Positions 63,791-64,000 of a DNA stretch of 64,000 nucleotides are shown in pieces (the first letter of the stretch is position 1; every line of letters begins with the position of its first letter). The notes under the pieces were generated by a model. The model worked only from the letters and a program-made list of their open reading frames with translations, searched no databases and had not been told where the DNA came from. Source of the stretch: Smallanthus sonchifolius (lineage: Eukaryota; Streptophyta; Magnoliopsida; Asterales; Asteraceae); assembly GCA_023525975.1 (NCBI GenBank), contig CM042039.1, forward strand, positions 13,484,501 through 13,548,500, read 5' to 3'. The position numbers and the translations under genes are program-made.

Positions 63791-64000
63791 TGAATCTCTC
63801 TCTCTATAAGGTTAAGTTTGTTTTTTTATGGAAAATAAATTACAGGGAAATGGGTATGTAGGGGGGTGGTTTTGCTTTAAAATGAAGGAATTATGAAGAT
63901 ACATGCATGAATCGGTTTCAAAAGATCTCATGGAGATTGTGTTCGGAATGTAATATATGAAATCATACTATGATATTTTTAGAAAGTCATGAAAAGTCAA

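Larger units (their letters stand above)
59471..64000 (-). mobile_element. LTR C: long gypsy LTR, runs off the window
   Basis: The left end TGTCATACCCTCAATTT is the inverted LTR end seen at 2647 and 54064. Modules shared with LTR A occur in order: ATGTCAACGCAATGTTGG (59668), GGTTAGCGCGACTAACC (60177), AAAAAGGGGCCGTGAAACTCACC (near 60392, 23 bases, read in two parts), tRNA-like segment (63231-63275), and a GC-rich block (63330-63780). The final bases match LTR A near 5130-5140, so roughly 200 bases remain beyond the edge. It is longer than A and B because of the TIR element at 61246-62307 and several AT runs. Frames inside are chance. Confidence 0.82.

Overview
The window looks like repeat-dense intergenic DNA from a plant, and I found no host gene in it. 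Every coding stretch I can interpret belongs to an LTR retrotransposon, and nearly all are broken by stops and frameshifts. Plant-typical features include primer-binding sites (PBS) for initiator tRNA-Met and tRNA-Asp, Athila, Tat and long-LTR gypsy lineages, and a SIRE/Maximus-type copia element with its extra 3' ORF. The gag, long-LTR and SIRE-ORF styles resemble those common in daisy-family (Asteraceae) genomes. That placement is inference from memory of such families, not a search.

Left half (1-29060), reading outward from the innermost insertions. E1 is a Ty3/gypsy element on the minus strand (5' LTR 2647-5351, PBS, gag remnants to the left). It sits inside the reverse transcriptase of E2, a Ty1/copia element on the minus strand (5352 to about 10385). 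E2 sits in the 3' noncoding region of E3, a minus-strand Athila-like element that carries only a small zinc-knuckle ORF. E3 is a tandem: LTR1 (27871-29008), unit b, a shared LTR2 (23832-24939), unit a. Unit a is also split by E4, a complete 11.3-kb plus-strand Athila element (11334-22623) flanked by the 5-bp target duplication ACATC. The uninterrupted version of the E4 insertion site is preserved in unit b near 26660-26690.

Right half (29061-64000). E5 is a large SIRE/Maximus-like copia element on the minus strand (about 30284-57341) with gag, protease, integrase, RT, RNase H and a long extra ORF after pol. It is interrupted by E6, a 12-kb plus-strand Tat-clade element (38260-50270, target duplication CATAG), and by E8, a 2.74-kb solo LTR (54064-56804, target duplication CACCA). 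E6 carries dual RNase H domains and an antisense, apparently spliced extra ORF. E6 is itself interrupted by E7, a gag-only copia deletion derivative (44803-47333). Plus-strand Athila fragments flank E5 (29061-29867 and 57345-59300), each followed by the same short gag-like peptide. The window ends in a third long gypsy LTR (59471 to beyond 64000), which contains a 1.06-kb terminal-inverted-repeat element filled with a G-rich telomere-like minisatellite.

The elements do not form a pathway; the logic is nesting and parasitism. The strongest candidates for something under-described are: the tandem non-autonomous zinc-knuckle element E3, which shares 3' noncoding modules with E4; a duplicated polypurine tract preceded by a conserved hairpin in the Athila-group 3' regions; a repeated palindrome array in E1; dense AAGTACGCA motifs in E7; tRNA-like segments in all three long gypsy LTRs; and a templated inverted filler inside E5.
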